From: JAFGSZ01 sp964492185
Lineage (GTDB): Bacteria; Bacteroidota; Bacteroidia; Bacteroidales; UBA10428
Length of the DNA stretch: 12,219 bases
Reading direction: 5' to 3'
NCBI GenBank assembly: GCA_964492185.1
Contig: CAZBJH010000106.1
Location: forward strand, 1 to 12,219
The notes beneath the pieces are model-generated. The model was given only the letters and a program-made list of their open reading frames with translations, was not told where the DNA came from and searched no databases. This document shows positions 1 through 6,225 of this stretch, piece by piece. Both the position numbers and the translations under genes were made by a program. Position 1 is the stretch's first letter, and every line of letters begins with the position of its first letter.

Positions 1-208
1 TGTCCGATATCCGCGTTGCTGCTCAACCGAACGAAGTGAGCTCTTGAACTCACTTAAAAAAGTGAGTTCTTGAACACCTTTAAAAATAATTAACGTTGTG
101 AAAACTTTTTAAATCCTCAAATACTTTAGTATACCGCGGTTTAAAATGCTCACGCGCCTTGATCTCGAACATTCTGAACAAAAACTATGACTTTATAGAC
201 AAACTCGA
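1..208. repeat. MITE-like element, family 1, copy A (left end cut by window)
   Basis: This is a non-coding repeat related to 4200-4447 in inverted orientation. The outer left block TGTCCGATATCCGCGTTG at position 1 is found as its reverse complement near 4412-4430. The right block CTTGATCTCGAACATTCTG (about 159-177) matches the reverse complement of the start of copy B. Between them lie a hairpin-rich block (about 28-104) and a block with ATACCGCGGTTTAAAATG (about 132-149). The right terminus, near 194-208, corresponds to the TAGTGTTTGTCAATAAA end of copy B but is degraded. No transposase is visible, so it is called a non-autonomous (MITE-like) element. The exact right boundary is uncertain. 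Confidence 0.75.
46..69. repeat. Perfect hairpin inside family 1 copy A
   Basis: GAACTCACTT (46-55) and AAGTGAGTTC (60-69) are perfect inverted repeats separated by AAAA. The hairpin sits in the central block of the repeat element, and a related but longer palindrome is present in copy B. Confidence 0.7.
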
Positions 209-210
209 AT

Positions 211-227
211 TAGTGTCTGCCCATATA
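211..227. repeat. Isolated family-1 terminus-like sequence
   Basis: TAGTGTCTGCCCATATA directly follows the degraded right end of copy A. It resembles the outer terminus seen in reverse complement at the 4447 end of copy B (TAGTGCCTGTCCATAA) and the terminus at 12142. It may be the remnant of another element end or part of the insertion site. No element body follows. Confidence 0.35.
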
Positions 228-303
228 TTTATATAAACCACATAAGCATATTCTATCTACCAAAAAATTTAGTAAATTCGGGCAACACGTTAAACAATGA
301 CTT

Positions 304-1113
304 ATGTTGAAAAAACTGGATCAAACAGTTGGATATCTTAAAAAAAGGGGCATTAACAATCCCGATATCGGCATTGTTCTTGGCACGGGCCTGGGAAAAC
401 TTGTAAATGAAATTTCCATTGAAAAAACAATTGACTATACCGATATTCCTCATTTTCCTGTCGCTACTGTTGAATTTCATTCGGGAAAATTGATCAGCGG
501 AAATCTGAAAAACAAAAAAGTACTTGCAATGCAGGGCCGGTTTCATTATTACGAAGGATATAACCTTGAACAGATCACCTTCCCTATAAGAGTAATGAAA
601 ATGCTGGGTATAAGGTATTTGCTGCTTTCCAATGCTGCAGGAACTATGAACCCCGGTTTCAAAAAGGGCGACTTGATGCTTATCGATGACCATATTAATT
701 TTTTACCCGATAATCCTCTGCGTGGATTGAATTACGAAGAACTGGGCCCGCGTTTCCCTGATATGAGCTGCCCATACTCACCCGAGCTTAACCGCGGGCT
801 GGAAGACATCGCAAAAAAACTTCATATAAATCTGAACAAAGGCGTATATGTAGCTGTAACGGGCCCTAACCTTGAAACCCGTGCAGAGTACCGGTTCTTC
901 AGGACAATGGCTGATGCTGTTGGCATGTCAACTGTACCCGAAGTGATCGTGGCTAACCACATGCAACTGCCCTGTGCGGCTGTTTCGGTACTTACTGACG
1001 AATGTGACCCTGATAATCTGAAGCCCGCGAATATCAATGACATTATCCAAACGGCATCCCTTGCTGAAGAAAAGCTTATTAGTCTTTTTACCGGCCTTAT
1101 AGAAGAATTATAA
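304..1113 (+). CDS. punA: Purine nucleoside phosphorylase (trimeric PunA/XapA type)
   Basis: A 269-residue protein, the usual length of the trimeric class. The family catalyses phosphorolysis of purine (deoxy)nucleosides to base plus (deoxy)ribose-1-phosphate in cytosolic purine salvage. Visible motifs in order are the phosphate-binding loop GTGLG (27-31), FHSGKL (58-63), QGRFHYYEGY (77-86), LLLSNAAGT (106-114), GPNLETRAEYRFF (187-199) and AVGMSTVPEVIVANH (205-219). Glu213 matches the base-contacting Glu of human PNP. The residue aligned with the human base-contacting Asn (Asn243) appears to be Asp232, in LTDECDPDNL. Asp there resembles the arrangement in 6-aminopurine-using relatives such as MTA phosphorylase, but to my knowledge this motif is also common in Bacteroidetes PNPs, so no specificity change is claimed. 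The start ATG puts the first helix at the normal distance from the GTGLG loop; no clear Shine-Dalgarno is seen. It stands alone, 151 bp before the next gene. Confidence 0.95.
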   Translation: MLKKLDQTVGYLKKRGINNPDIGIVLGTGLGKLVNEISIEKTIDYTDIPHFPVATVEFHSGKLISGNLKNKKVLAMQGRFHYYEGYNLEQITFPIRVMKMLGIRYLLLSNAAGTMNPGFKKGDLMLIDDHINFLPDNPLRGLNYEELGPRFPDMSCPYSPELNRGLEDIAKKLHINLNKGVYVAVTGPNLETRAEYRFFRTMADAVGMSTVPEVIVANHMQLPCAAVSVLTDECDPDNLKPANINDIIQTASLAEEKLISLFTGLIEEL

Positions 1114-1133
1114 TACCGGGGCTTGACTGGTAT
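1113..1133 (+). terminator. Possible weak terminator after the nucleoside phosphorylase
   Basis: ATACCGG (1113-1119) can pair with CTGGTAT (1127-1133) with one mismatch and a 7-base loop. It is followed by a T/A-rich stretch (TATTTATTATTTTTATTTC). The stem is short, so the call is tentative. Confidence 0.3.
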
Positions 1134-1264
1134 ATATCTATTTATTATTTTTATTTCATAATTACCGGATCAGGAAAATAAAATGATCATCCGGAGTTTA
1201 GGCATACTGTTTAAGGCAACGTGAGGAAGTTTTTCTTTGTTAAATTCAAATTTTTTAATCAATT

Positions 1265-2533
1265 ATGAAAAAAGTGTTATTTCCAATTACAGCTGTATTA
1301 TTGCTTATTAATTCATGCAAAAAAGATGAACCTGTTTCACCACATCAAAACACAGGTACCTTATCAATTAACATCGGCCTGAACATCAATTCAGAGGGAT
1401 CGGGAAACCGATTAAAGTCCACAGCCGGTGTTGAAGACCTGAAAGTCATGATCTTTACATCCGATGAAAACGAATACCTCGTTTATGAACAGGCATCGGA
1501 GATGCCGGATGAAATCATTCTTGAATCCGGTGAATATTACGTGGCTGCCCATTCAGACAATTTGGTCCCTGCCGGATTTGATAATCCTTATTACTTTGGA
1601 AAGTCTGACCTGTTTTCAGTCGAAGCGGGTACCGGCCAGACCGTTGATGTGATATGCGAACTGGCCAATTGCGCGGTTACTGTTGAATATGCCGAACAAA
1701 CTTTGAATGATTTTTCAGAATGTAACACGGAGGTATCCACCTCCGGGGGTTCATTGCTTTTCGACCGTGCTGAAACGCGTACCGGCTATTTTGAGCTTGA
1801 GCCGATAAGTATTTCCTGCACCCTCACATACAGTCCGGACGGTATTGTCAGGATACTGAATGGTTCAATCCGTTCACCCCAACCCAAAATGCATTATGAG
1901 ATAATGATCAGTACCACACTCGATATAGGAAATGCAACGGTTAATCTTGATATCGATCAAACTGTTAATATCGAAAATGTGGAACTGACTGAGATAATCG
2001 TACCTGTTCCCCAGCCTGATGACATCCCTCGGGGCAATCTGCTGATAACCGAGATCATGTATGATCCTGATGCAATTGTTGATACCGAAGGCGAATGGTT
2101 TGAAATATACAATAACTCCGACCACGCTATAAACCTGCAAAACCTTGTAATTATAAGGGATCATAATTATTACCACACCATTAACGGATCTGTTGAACTA
2201 AATGCAGGTGCATTCTGTATCTGTGCACGGTCATCAGATGCTGTTGCAGAAACAGCCTATATTTACGGCAGTGCCATTACACTGACCAATACGGCCGCAA
2301 CTCTTATCCTGAATAATTACGGAACAAACGGCATGAATGGCACACAGATCTGTTCGGTAGCTTATGATGAAGAGGCAGGCTTTCCGGAAGCTAAGGGCAG
2401 ATCAATACAACTCGATCCGGATTGTTTTTCTGCCGATGAAGCAGAGCTGGCTTCATCATGGTGCCCCAGCACAGCCGAATACAGTACCGGCGACCTGGGA
2501 ACCCCCGGAACAGAAAATACGGAATGCAACTGA
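1265..2533 (+). CDS. Lipoprotein with DUF4493 and lamin-tail domains
   Basis: A 422-residue lipoprotein. The N-terminus has a short Lys-rich start, a hydrophobic core and the lipobox INSC, so Cys18 would be the lipidated residue. The following KKDEP is a charged start of the kind described as a lipoprotein export signal for surface display in Bacteroidetes, so an outer-leaflet location is likely. Residues about 30-240 match the DUF4493 pattern: GTLSINI at 31, VEDLKVMIF, EMPDEIILESGEYYVAAHS, then FDNPYYFGKSDLFSVEAGTGQTVDVICELANCAVTVEY. Residues about 258-415 form a lamin-tail domain (NLLITEIMYDPD, EGEWFEIYNNSDHAINLQNL), common at the end of secreted bacterial proteins. Cysteines at 131 and 136 and several in the lamin-tail part could form disulfides. 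The substrate or partner is unknown. The neighbouring phosphorylase gives no functional hint. Domain calls are by eye. Confidence 0.88.
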   Translation: MKKVLFPITAVLLLINSCKKDEPVSPHQNTGTLSINIGLNINSEGSGNRLKSTAGVEDLKVMIFTSDENEYLVYEQASEMPDEIILESGEYYVAAHSDNLVPAGFDNPYYFGKSDLFSVEAGTGQTVDVICELANCAVTVEYAEQTLNDFSECNTEVSTSGGSLLFDRAETRTGYFELEPISISCTLTYSPDGIVRILNGSIRSPQPKMHYEIMISTTLDIGNATVNLDIDQTVNIENVELTEIIVPVPQPDDIPRGNLLITEIMYDPDAIVDTEGEWFEIYNNSDHAINLQNLVIIRDHNYYHTINGSVELNAGAFCICARSSDAVAETAYIYGSAITLTNTAATLILNNYGTNGMNGTQICSVAYDEEAGFPEAKGRSIQLDPDCFSADEAELASSWCPSTAEYSTGDLGTPGTENTECN

Positions 2534-2615
2534 AAAAGATCAGTGTCAACATAACCCCGGACTTCTTAATTAGATTATTACCGATAACAATTACTTGGTA
2601 TGCCTTTTGTTTTTA

Positions 2616-2642
2616 TTATCCTGTATTATTCTCACAGGATAA
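2616..2642. repeat. Perfect 9-bp inverted repeat between lipoprotein and DUF4251 genes
   Basis: TTATCCTGT (2616-2624) and ACAGGATAA (2634-2642) are perfect inverted repeats with a 9-base loop. No T-run follows on either strand, so it is not a canonical intrinsic terminator. It lies 44 bp before the DUF4251 start and could be an operator or a cruciform. The role is unknown. Confidence 0.5.
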
Positions 2643-2686
2643 ATGCAAACAAGTAGTAAATTAGTAATTAATAAAAGTAACAGAAA

Positions 2687-3469
2687 ATGTATAAATATAT
2701 AATCATCATAGTGATGCTTGCCACAATGACCGGCAGCTATGTACAGGAAGAAGAACCATTGAGTAAAAAAGAACAAAGAAAGATTAAAAGAGAACAACGG
2801 AAAGAAGAGCGTTTGGCAAATGAAGAACGTGCAAAGGAACTTACCGAACGTATGATTAAATAGGGCCTGCTGAAAAACACGAAATAGATTAATAGTCAGC
2901 ACAATATAACAACTAATTGTTTGTTAAGTACAAGGTTTTTAACTCATGCTAATAAAATCCTTTGCATTTATTAAGGATAATATTTCGTTAGTCTGTAGCA
3001 CATCATCTACCGCGTTGGCTGCAGCTCGCGGTATTCTTATACAGCTTCGCTTTGCCGCCTTGTATCTGATGCACTACAGACTTTTTCAGCAGACCCTAAA
3101 TACCGGCGTTTTGTTCTGGAAGCGGATTATGTTGGCAATGAAACCGGACAGCGGACCCTGGTAAATTCTACCATCAATTTTATAGTTGTTGATTTCGCGA
3201 AGGCTGCCATCCAGCTGGGATCATACAGGGGCACAGGCATAAACGGCGTTGGCGGTATCACTGTAGACGTCAAAGTAACCAAATATGAAGTAAAAAGAAA
3301 TGAAAATAAAAAGAGCAGTTCCTATCCATAGACTACAATCTATGAACTTTGGCTCTATACAATCAACGGCCTTTCAGAAAAACTACTTTACGGACAGACA
3401 AATGACAAAAGACAGACCCTCTACAAATATATTACTTATTGGGTATTTCAGCGTACTGTTTATAAGTGA
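2687..3469 (+). pseudogene. DUF4251-family exported protein, broken by a 234-bp insertion
   Basis: The ATG at 2687 opens a 58-codon frame: a signal peptide (MYKYIIIIVMLATMTGSYV), then a highly charged Lys/Glu/Arg segment, ending in a TAG created at the left edge of the inserted element. After the element the same frame resumes at 3098 with KYRRFVLEADYVGNETG, then VNSTINFIVVD and GINGVGGITVDVKVTKYEV. This is the DUF4251 signature (RxFVLEAD, VNSxxNF, GxGGITV). Removing 240 bp (element plus one TAAATA) joins the halves exactly in frame. A second in-frame TAG lies at 3329-3331. Beyond it 45 more codons (YELWLYTING...RTVYK) run to TGA at 3467; the rebuilt total of about 180 codons fits a DUF4251 protein, but similarity there is weak. 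That tail would overlap the 3' end of the convergent gene by 38 bp. The family is a Bacteroidetes exported protein of unknown function. The 58-residue remnant might still be translated. Confidence 0.8.
2863..3096. mobile_element. MITE-like element, family 2, copy 1
   Basis: A 234-bp element, near-identical to 7574-7807 in the same orientation. Its termini are inverted repeats: GGGCCTGCTGAAAAA at the left and TTTTTCAGCAGACCC at the right, with one mismatch. It is flanked on both sides by TAAATA (2857-2862 and 3097-3102), a likely 6-bp target duplication. A subterminal inverted repeat (AGTCTGTA at 2990, TACAGACT at 3075) adds a second fold. It holds no credible coding sequence and no transposase, so it needs one supplied elsewhere. 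It interrupts the DUF4251 gene. Confidence 0.88.
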
Positions 3470-3812
3470 AACGGCACCGCTTTAAAATATCTTCGTAGAT
3501 CTCTCCTGACTCAAGCATTTCATCATCCCCTTCCTCATACATCCATGTAATATGGATATTCTCATTAGCAGGATTAGCTTCAATTGCTTTGAAGAGATCA
3601 AGCAATTGTTTGGAAACCGCGGTATTGAAGTATTCCAGGTTAACTTTAATATCCACGTCCTTGTTACTGAATGATTTTGTCCATTCGATGAGAGGCTTGA
3701 AATATAAAAAAGCATTTTCAGGCAAAGCCCTTCCTTCCAGCTTGATCGTTCCGTCCGATTTCATTGTAACGGTCGGAAGCATTTTTGTACCTTCAATAAA
3801 CAAATCTTCCAT
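3432..3812 (-). CDS. siaC: SiaC-family regulatory phosphoprotein (DUF1987)
   Basis: A 126-residue cytoplasmic protein of the DUF1987/SiaC family. Recognisable features are the N-terminal IEGTKMLPTVTM, GTIKLEGRALPENAFLYFKPLIEW (about 21-44), the central VNLEYFNTAVSKQLLDLF (57-74) and the acidic WMYEEGDDEMLESGEIYEDIL near the C-terminus. In Pseudomonas, SiaC is the switch of the SiaABCD pathway: it is phosphorylated on a threonine by the kinase SiaB, dephosphorylated by the phosphatase SiaA, and activates the diguanylate cyclase SiaD. Thr64 in the YFNT motif is the likely counterpart of the phosphorylated residue (inference). None of the SiaA, B or D partners is in the window, so here it is an orphan, as often in Bacteroidetes. 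The start ATG fits the family N-terminus. The gene converges on the broken DUF4251 gene. Confidence 0.85.
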   Translation of the reverse strand: MEDLFIEGTKMLPTVTMKSDGTIKLEGRALPENAFLYFKPLIEWTKSFSNKDVDIKVNLEYFNTAVSKQLLDLFKAIEANPANENIHITWMYEEGDDEMLESGEIYEDILKRCRFTYKQYAEIPNK

Positions 3813-3861
3813 AATGCTGTGAAGGTTTATGTTTTATTCCTCAGTATAAAATTAGCTTAAA

Positions 3862-3892
3862 ATTATATGAACAGTGCCGATTAATTGATCAA
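3862..3892 (-). promoter_or_regulatory. Candidate promoter of the SiaC-family gene
   Basis: On the minus strand TTGATC (3892-3887) is followed after 19 bases by TATAATTT (3867-3860). This fits a -33/-7 pair of loose Bacteroidetes type (TTG and TAnnTT). It would give a leader of roughly 40 bases. The match is short and the region is AT-rich. Confidence 0.3.
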
Positions 3893-3980
3893 CAGCATAA
3901 ATTCATTGATTAATAAATTTAAGACACTATCCCTTCCTCATAAATAATTGAAGAAAGTTAGAAAGATCAAAATACATAAA

Positions 3981-4055
3981 ATGAATCAATTAAACAAATT
4001 AATAAAAAATATCAGTATAAAAAACACCGGAATGCTCGCGGGAAAGGCAAAATAA
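3981..4055 (+). CDS. Possible 24-residue Lys-rich peptide
   Basis: The ATG at 3981 opens 24 codons to TAA at 4053. The peptide begins MNQLNKLIKN and ends GMLAGKAK. It has seven lysines, no acidic residues and an amphipathic look. The stop lies three bases before a 12-bp inverted repeat, the layout of a tiny gene with its terminator. No family is recognised, there is no clear ribosome-binding site, and an ORF this short can occur by chance in AT-rich DNA. Confidence 0.2.
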   Translation: MNQLNKLIKNISIKNTGMLAGKAK

Positions 4056-4058
4056 AAA

Positions 4059-4122
4059 AAGAATTCCATCAGGCGGGATTGCATTAACGTGAGAGTTTGG
4101 TATCAAGAACGATGGAATTCTT
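4059..4122. repeat. 12-bp perfect inverted repeat with 40-base spacer
   Basis: AAGAATTCCATC (4059-4070) and GATGGAATTCTT (4111-4122) are perfect complements enclosing a 40-base, comparatively G-rich segment (GGCGGGATTGC, GTGAGAGTTTGG). Transcribed either way, it would form a long stem with a large structured loop. It could be a small structured RNA, a terminator of the tiny ORF before it, or the remnant of a repeat. No known RNA family was recognised. Confidence 0.6.
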
Positions 4123-4199
4123 AACACTGTTTATATGATTGTGAACAGTAAAATAACCCTTACATTCCTTATAAACTTTCAATTTAAAGTTATTCTAAA

Positions 4200-4447
4200 T
4201 AGTGTTTGTCAATAAAATCATAGTGTTTGTTCAGAATGTTCGAGATCAAGGCGCGCGAACCGAACGAAGTGAACTCTTGAACTCAATTTTAAAGGTGTTC
4301 AAGAACCCACTTTTAAAAGTGAGCTCTTGAACACCTTTAAAAATTATTAACGTTGTGAAAAACATTTTAAACCGCGGTATACTAATGTATTCGATGATTT
4401 AAAATATTGGCAGCAACGCGGATATCGGACATTATGGACAGGCACTA
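4200..4447. repeat. MITE-like element, family 1, copy B
   Basis: A 248-bp non-coding element with terminal inverted repeats: TAGTGTTTGTCAATAAA at the left, and TTATGGACAGGCACTA at the right (reverse complement TAGTGCCTGTCCATAA). Both end blocks match copy A at 1-208, but the whole element is inverted relative to it. Inside, the hairpin block and the CCGCGG block are in a different order. The flank TTCTAAA adjoins the left end (4193-4199) and recurs at 4452-4458, five bases beyond the right end, a possible trace of a target duplication. Confidence 0.8.
4287..4342. repeat. 56-bp near-perfect palindrome in copy B
   Basis: The arms 4287-4314 and 4315-4342 are complementary over 28 bp with two mismatches and no loop. 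The core contains AAAGGTGTTCAAGA and its complement TCTTGAACACCTTT. It could extrude as a cruciform or fold into a long RNA hairpin, and matches the shorter hairpin of copy A in sequence. Confidence 0.8.
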
Positions 4448-4831
4448 ATTAGTTCTAAAGCTTGACTATTCCATGTTAATTGCCTTACTTTCGTTTCAAA
4501 CCATACGCTAATTCTGACAATCCAAAAATTATTTAACATTTAATCAAAAAAATATAAATAAATATTTATTATTATTAATAACTTTTGTGCTAGGAAACAG
4601 TATAATGCTTAAGAATAAAAAACTCAGTGAGACAGCAAGTCCCACAGGCATTGAAATATAATACAGGTAATTAAATATCCAAACTAAAAATCAGGATCAT
4701 ACCTAATGAACCATCCATGATTAATATTCATTATAATAATTACAAAAGAAAATAAATCTTTTATCATGGTAAGTCATGCAATATCAATAGATTAATAAAC
4801 ATCCGTAATTCATCAACATATCCATATACAT

Positions 4832-5074
4832 ATGAAACTGAAAGAAAACATAGCGATCAGCGACTCGGGTTTCGTTTTTGATCCTTCAAGCGGTGATTCA
4901 TATACCCTTAATGATATGGGAAAAGAAATAATTATGTTGATGAACAGGGGATTATCAAAAGAAAAAATCACAGAGGCGATCATGGAGGAATACGATACGG
5001 ATAAACTGACTTTTGAACGTTATTTTATCGATTTCGTAAATCTGTTACGGCAGTTCAACCTTATTGAAGATTGA
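4832..5074 (+). CDS. PqqD-like small protein (RiPP recognition element fold)
   Basis: An 80-residue soluble protein with the PqqD-like pattern: ISDSGFVFDPSSGDSYTLNDMG (about 9-30), a helix with GLSKEKITEAIMEEYD (about 40-55), and a last helix FERYFIDFVNLLRQFNLI (61-78). Proteins of this fold bind leader peptides as RiPP recognition elements. Relatives accompany radical SAM enzymes, lasso-peptide proteins or HPr-kinase-like genes. Here none of those is present; the next genes are an ATP-grasp ligase and a decarboxylase. It is the first gene of the six-gene block. Its role as a peptide-binding partner for the ligase is inference. The ATG directly before KLKENIAISDSG matches the usual PqqD N-terminus. 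It is probably not involved in PQQ synthesis, so no pqqD symbol is given. Confidence 0.82.
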   Translation: MKLKENIAISDSGFVFDPSSGDSYTLNDMGKEIIMLMNRGLSKEKITEAIMEEYDTDKLTFERYFIDFVNLLRQFNLIED

Positions 5075-5137
5075 TCATTACAATCAGTGACCCGGACCCT
5101 GAAGATAATTATTATCAACTTAAATCAGACATTGCAC

Positions 5138-6184
5138 ATGCAAAAGCCAAGGTATATCGTAGCGGTCAGCGGTCTTAACAATACCGACAATCCGGGCCCA
5201 GGTATCCCGGTGATAAGGGGTATTCGTGAATCGGAAGAATTTGATGTCAGGATTATCGGCCTTGCCTATGAAAATCTTGAACCCGGGATTTACCTGCATG
5301 ACCTCGTTGATAAGACATACATGATACCTTATCCCTCTGATGGTGTGGAAGCATTGCTTAACCGGCTTGAATATATCAACTCAAGGGAAAAAATCGATTT
5401 ATTGATCCCTAATTTTGATGCCGAACTGTTCACTTTTATGAAATCTGCCAAAAAGCTTAAAGAGTTGGGGATTCATACTTTTCTGCCGACACTCGAGCAG
5501 TATGAAGAAAGACACAAATCCAACCTGCCTGAATTCGGGAAAAAACATGACATTATGGTCCCCCACAGCCGCGGAATAACTGGTCATAATGAAATTGACG
5601 CACTAAAGGATGATTTTGAGTATCCTTTAATGGTCAAAGGTAAATTTTATGACGCCTACCTGGCCTATAATTCAGAACAGGTTAGAATGTACTTCAATAA
5701 GATCTCCACCAAATGGGGAATGCCTGTCATCATACAGGAATTTATCAAAGGCACTGAAGTAAATGTTGTTGCCCTCGGTGATGGAGAAGGCAGGACAATC
5801 GGCGCCATTCCCATGCGTAAACAATACATTACAGATAAGGGTAAAGCATGGGGAGGCATAACCCTTGATGATCATAATATGACCGACATTACCCGCCGTA
5901 TTATCAGCGAGACTAAATGGCGCGGGGGCATGGAACTGGAGCTGGTCAAAACTCAAAAAAATGAATTATACCTGATCGAGATCAATCCCCGTATACCGGC
6001 ATGGGTATACCTCGCTGTCGGCGCGGGACAAAACCTGCCGGAAGCATTGGTCAAACTGGCAATGGGCCAATCCGTCAAACCCTTCACAGATTATGAAACA
6101 GGGAAAATGTTTATACGTTATTCTTATGATCTGATATGTGATCGTGATGAATTTGAAAAAATATCAACCACAGGAGAAATATGA
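5138..6184 (+). CDS. ATP-grasp ligase (carbamoyl-phosphate-synthase-like)
   Basis: A 348-residue cytosolic ATP-grasp protein. Residues 1-100 form the pre-ATP-grasp Rossmann part (YIVAVSGLNNTDNPGPGIPVIRGIR, then DLLIPNFDAE). The ATP-grasp core has the nucleotide-binding lysines in LMVKGKF (164-170), the QEFIKGTEVNV strand (200-210), the flexible GKAWGG loop (235-240), and metal ligands in GMELEL (264-269) and LIEINPRIPAW (279-289). Such enzymes activate a carboxylate as acyl-phosphate and join it to an amine or thiol; the substrates here are unknown. An in-frame GTG at 5087 would add 17 residues, but the ATG at 5138 starts right before the family's usual first strand (KPRYIVAV) and is preferred. 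It lies 63 bp after the PqqD-like gene and 41 bp before the decarboxylase gene, suggesting one transcript and possibly a ligase acting on a product of that decarboxylase (inference). Confidence 0.85.
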   Translation: MQKPRYIVAVSGLNNTDNPGPGIPVIRGIRESEEFDVRIIGLAYENLEPGIYLHDLVDKTYMIPYPSDGVEALLNRLEYINSREKIDLLIPNFDAELFTFMKSAKKLKELGIHTFLPTLEQYEERHKSNLPEFGKKHDIMVPHSRGITGHNEIDALKDDFEYPLMVKGKFYDAYLAYNSEQVRMYFNKISTKWGMPVIIQEFIKGTEVNVVALGDGEGRTIGAIPMRKQYITDKGKAWGGITLDDHNMTDITRRIISETKWRGGMELELVKTQKNELYLIEINPRIPAWVYLAVGAGQNLPEALVKLAMGQSVKPFTDYETGKMFIRYSYDLICDRDEFEKISTTGEI

Positions 6185-6225
6185 CCCGAACATCAGGTTA
6201 ATAAAACAGGTAAATTTTCAAAAAA

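Larger units (their letters stand above)
3813..4831. other. Gene-poor interval of about 1 kb
   Basis: I see no conventional gene here. The interval holds a candidate minus-strand promoter for the SiaC-family gene (3862-3892), a 24-codon ORF (3981-4055) followed by a strong hairpin (4059-4122), the family-1 repeat copy B (4200-4447), and about 380 bp of very AT-rich DNA that must include the promoter of the downstream six-gene block. In that last part an 18-codon ORF (4605-4661) follows a weak -7-like sequence. Nothing else is interpretable. Confidence 0.7.

Noticed and set aside
253..693. 146-codon minus-strand frame opposite the nucleoside phosphorylase
   Set aside because: It is antisense to a convincing phosphorylase gene and its translation has no recognisable family features.
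1201..1264. Bacteroidetes -33/-7 promoter before the lipoprotein gene
   Set aside because: TTTG at 1236 has no TAnnTTTG at the right distance, so no promoter is claimed.
2946..3164. Open frame of 72 codons starting inside family 2 copy 1
   Set aside because: It lies mostly in the repeat element, is in a different frame from the DUF4251 remnant, and shows no domain or composition of a real protein.
4059..4122. Integron attC site or CRISPR unit
   Set aside because: The hairpin lacks the attC core-site pattern and it occurs only once, so neither an integron cassette nor an array is supported.
1..4447. Composite transposon bounded by copies A and B
   Set aside because: Neither repeat encodes a transposase and no duplication around the whole 4.4 kb can be seen because the left flank is outside the window.
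4832..5074. pqqD of PQQ biosynthesis
   Set aside because: No pqqA, B, C or E genes are present; only the fold is shared.
5087..5137. GTG start for the ATP-grasp gene, adding 17 residues
   Set aside because: The extension has no family similarity, while the ATG at 5138 begins immediately before the expected first strand.
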